DNA from: Treponema saccharophilum DSM 2985
Lineage (GTDB): Bacteria; Spirochaetota; Spirochaetia; Treponematales; Treponemataceae
Direction: 5' to 3'
Assembly: GCF_000255555.1 (NCBI RefSeq)
Contig: NZ_AGRW01000055.1
Span: forward strand, 62,001 to 126,000
DNA: 64,000 bases
Positions 61,933 to 64,000 of the stretch are shown here, in pieces (position 1 is the stretch's first letter; each line of letters begins with the position of its first letter). The notes beneath the pieces are model-generated. The model made no database searches. It had not been told where the DNA came from and saw only the letters and a program-made list of their open reading frames with translations. The position numbers and the translations under genes are program-made.

Positions 61933-62652
61933 TTATACGATGTTGAATTCAATTTCGTTTTCCATTTTTTGAATTATCTGTTCTGCCTCTATTTTATCCA
62001 TACACTTCCGTAAGTCGGAAAAGAACTTGTCTGCTAAAAAATGATTATCGCTTTCTCTTTCTTCAAAATCTTTGCTATCCGACTCTTTTTCAATTCCTAT
62101 AAGCAAGATTTTTGAAAAATTTGTCAATGCCTCGGCAACTTGCTTGTTTTCAAAGCAGAATTTTGTCATGTTCAATTTTGAAAACGAATCATGTAAAAAT
62201 TTAGAATACAGTATTTGGTATTTTCTTTTTAATCGCTGTTCCTCTCTATAACCGTCTTTTCCTTCTTCTTCATTTTGCTTAGAATTTTCTAGAAATGTAT
62301 TTCGTGCAAAAATCCCATCTAGATTAGAAAAATCAGAACAGATTGTCTCTCTTAGGAAATCCTTTATATCTTCATCACTCAATTCGCAATTGCCATTTCT
62401 TTGTTCTTTCTCAATAATGTTCAGAAAGTCGCAGCATCGGTTATAAAGTCTTGTGAATAAATCGTAGATTTCATACCTTTTGTCAAAAAGTGTGATTTTA
62501 CGCTCCTTTTCAATGTCTTTACTTTCGATTTTTTTAAACCTATTGGTTTGTCTGTACTGAGTTACAGCAATTGCAATCAGAACTACAATATTCGATATCG
62601 GTCCTAATAACGAGCCTATATTTTTTGAGATAAGTTCAGCAAAATTGCACAT
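61933..62652 (-). CDS. Membrane-anchored protein, unknown
   Basis: 239 residues. One N-terminal membrane helix (LLGPISNIVVLIAIAVTQY, about 14-33) is followed by a charged, mostly helical cytoplasmic part (RFKKIESKDIEKERKITLF, later EERESDNHFLADKFFS). AGGAAA upstream. AT-rich, co-oriented with its two paralogous neighbours on both sides. No family recognised; the helix-plus-coil plan is shared with many phage-defence effectors, but nothing specific supports that. Confidence 0.65.
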   Translation of the reverse strand: MCNFAELISKNIGSLLGPISNIVVLIAIAVTQYRQTNRFKKIESKDIEKERKITLFDKRYEIYDLFTRLYNRCCDFLNIIEKEQRNGNCELSDEDIKDFLRETICSDFSNLDGIFARNTFLENSKQNEEEGKDGYREEQRLKRKYQILYSKFLHDSFSKLNMTKFCFENKQVAEALTNFSKILLIGIEKESDSKDFEERESDNHFLADKFFSDLRKCMDKIEAEQIIQKMENEIEFNIV

Positions 62653-62700
62653 TTGAAATATTTCCTGTTGATTTTGTGGAGCGGCTTTGGTTGATTGTAT

Positions 62701-63519
62701 TTAATCCCATTCATATTGGAGTGTTGGCGGATAGAAAATCAGTTCCTCCCAACCAAATACCGTACAGTTTTCAATATCGTCATGCACTTTGTTTGCTATG
62801 TCCTGATTAGTGAAATTTTGAATGCGGTTTTCCCATAGCAGTTTTTCGTACTTAGGCGGAAAAAGTGGCACTACTTTATATTCCTCGTTATCGAGGGTGA
62901 TTTTTCTGTCTGATAGAATTAGTGAGCCATCTTTTTTGCAAAGTAAATATTCAGCATCCTCCCCATGTTCAAATGTTTTGAAATATAATGTGCAAGATTT
63001 TCTTGCTGTTTCAAATAGAATCTCTACCATGCCGTTATTAGCGGCCATCAATTTTCCTTTTGTGTCGCTGCCAATGACAATCATGTTTTCAAGTGATTTT
63101 AAATCCACGCTTAAAGCAGGTTTCGAGCTATCGTATTTTATAAAACCTAAACTGCCGCTGATAAAAAAATTGGCGGAGTATAGCAAATCTAGGGGTATAG
63201 ATTCCATCGTTTCTGAGGTGAGAACTCCCAAATCAAGCACTTTGGCTTTTATGGCTTTTATTTTCGCAACAGAAATTTTGTTGATGATATACGCAACGAT
63301 AATACCGACAATGGAGATTGCCAATAAGATAATTGAAATGATGAAAAGTACTCTGAAGTTCCCCCATAATGCAATGTCCAGAGGAATGCATGCTACTCCA
63401 GGAAATATTCCTAACTCAAAAAAGAAAGGTACATCAATTTTTCCATCATTCGGCGCTGCAATACTAATAAGAATCAGTGCTATTGCTATTACTGCTACAA
63501 TAATTTTAACGAACAACAT
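62701..63519 (-). CDS. Membrane protein, paralogue of the gene at 61003
   Basis: 272 residues with N-terminal helices and one copy of the motif FPGVACIPLDIALWGNFRVL that is duplicated in the paralogue, then a soluble domain (NFFISGSLGFIKYDSSKPAL, DTKGKLMAANNGMVEILFET). I chose the ATG at 63517-63519 because GGAG lies 6 bases before it; an upstream TTG at 63531 is possible. It follows the 68-residue gene by 16 bases, so they are probably co-transcribed. Function unknown. Confidence 0.7.
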   Translation of the reverse strand: MLFVKIIVAVIAIALILISIAAPNDGKIDVPFFFELGIFPGVACIPLDIALWGNFRVLFIISIILLAISIVGIIVAYIINKISVAKIKAIKAKVLDLGVLTSETMESIPLDLLYSANFFISGSLGFIKYDSSKPALSVDLKSLENMIVIGSDTKGKLMAANNGMVEILFETARKSCTLYFKTFEHGEDAEYLLCKKDGSLILSDRKITLDNEEYKVVPLFPPKYEKLLWENRIQNFTNQDIANKVHDDIENCTVFGWEELIFYPPTLQYEWD

Positions 63520-63535
63520 TTCAGTCTCCAAGCGT

Positions 63536-63742
63536 TTAGTTTTCCAGCGTGTCTTCTAGTCTTTCAGCAAACTCTCTGCATTTTCTGGATAATTCTCTTA
63601 GAAAATCTACTGCCTCGCTTGCATTGCTGTTGTCGTTTAGAACGTACTGTGTAAACTTGGAAAAATCATTTTCCGCAAGATAGTCAGTGATTTCTTGAGT
63701 TTCGTGAAAAAACTTCGATGTTTTTCCGTTTTTCTTTCCCAT
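63536..63742 (-). CDS. Small helical protein, unknown
   Basis: 68 residues (MGKKNGKTSKFFHETQEITD at the start, AVDFLRELSRKCREFAERLE near the end), predicted helical. AGGAGG lies 8 bases before the ATG at 63740-63742. First gene of the AT-rich minus-strand cluster. It could be a small regulator or antitoxin-like protein, but I see no family motif. Confidence 0.55.
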   Translation of the reverse strand: MGKKNGKTSKFFHETQEITDYLAENDFSKFTQYVLNDNSNASEAVDFLRELSRKCREFAERLEDTLEN

Positions 63743-63870
63743 AATCAAAGCCTCCTGTATCATCTTATAAGACGTCAAAATGATTAAATCTAATCATCAA
63801 TTCGCCATTATATAATCTGAAAAGACTGTCCGCAAGAAGAATTTCGTCTTTTTAGATTATCCTTTTTTCA

Positions 63871-64000
63871 TGGGATTCAAGGAAAATTTGAAAGAGGAAA
63901 TGATTTTTCAGGACATAAAGCCGAAAGAACTTTCAGAGAAAACTGGAATAAGCGTGAATACTCTCAGAAACTACATAAACAACCACGACGCTTTGCCGAA
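63871..64000 (+). CDS. XRE-family helix-turn-helix regulator, truncated by window edge
   Basis: 43 codons visible. FQDIKPKELSEKTGISVNTL and the following RNYINN give the two-helix DNA-binding motif (acting on a KELSEKTGIS helix, then recognition helix). It diverges from the AT-rich membrane cluster with about 130 bases between, the position of a cluster regulator. Start ATG 63871 without a strong ribosome binding site. Confidence 0.7.

Noticed and set aside
1-64000. tRNA or rRNA genes
   Set aside because: I saw no cloverleaf with the TTCGANTC arm or rRNA signatures in the intergenic stretches.

Overview
The window looks like a chromosomal segment of a diderm, motile, fermentative bacterium, most likely a Treponema-type spirochaete of moderately high G+C. 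There is no rRNA or other taxonomic marker, so this is an inference. It rests on lipoprotein and outer-membrane-type genes, a compact che operon that feeds a nucleotide cyclase, sugar ABC transport, a malic enzyme and an iron alcohol dehydrogenase. From about 60.9 kb to the right edge the DNA is clearly more AT-rich and carries unfamiliar membrane proteins, which suggests acquired DNA.

Layout. 0-4.6 kb: minus-strand sugar operon (binding lipoprotein, two permeases, LacI-type regulator, start of malQ), with a strong promoter and a LacI-type palindrome in its leader. 4.8-14.6 kb: HAD phosphatase, a ten-unit array of 80-85 bp palindromic repeats, trkA, ftsK (with a 21-unit acidic repeat), trkH, purA. 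14.7-19.4 kb: a second locus of the same repeat family, two paralogous secreted proteins, uxaA and an orphan DNA methyltransferase. 19.4-28.8 kb: an inverted symmetrical block of two convergent carB genes. Each is preceded by a copy of the same ~200-nt structured RNA holding a conserved 15-codon ORF, then by a second terminator. One CarB is fused to a DapF-like domain lacking one catalytic cysteine; a decayed gene lies between them.

28.8-34 kb: radical-SAM protein, outer-membrane-type protein, malic enzyme, small membrane protein. 34.4-44.3 kb: a che operon (MCP, CheW, CheW-like, CheB, CheR, CheA-REC, a cyclase with a receiver-like domain, a secreted protein), best read as a chemosensory pathway whose output includes cyclic nucleotide. 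44.3-60 kb: NYN/LOTUS/cold-shock fusion, flavoprotein, third repeat locus, purine permease, Sel1 protein, alcohol dehydrogenase, a DUF262/HNH defence-type protein, EttA, a diguanylate cyclase, N-acetylglutamate synthase, QueH and an AGCS symporter. 60-64 kb: antitoxin with a frameshifted toxin, then the AT-rich cluster and a partial XRE regulator.

The two signals I rate highest are the twin RNA/uORF leaders in front of the inverted carB pair, and a recurring start architecture. In six genes a -10 hexamer ends exactly 6 nt before the ATG (7 nt in a seventh) with no Shine-Dalgarno sequence, which predicts leaderless mRNAs.
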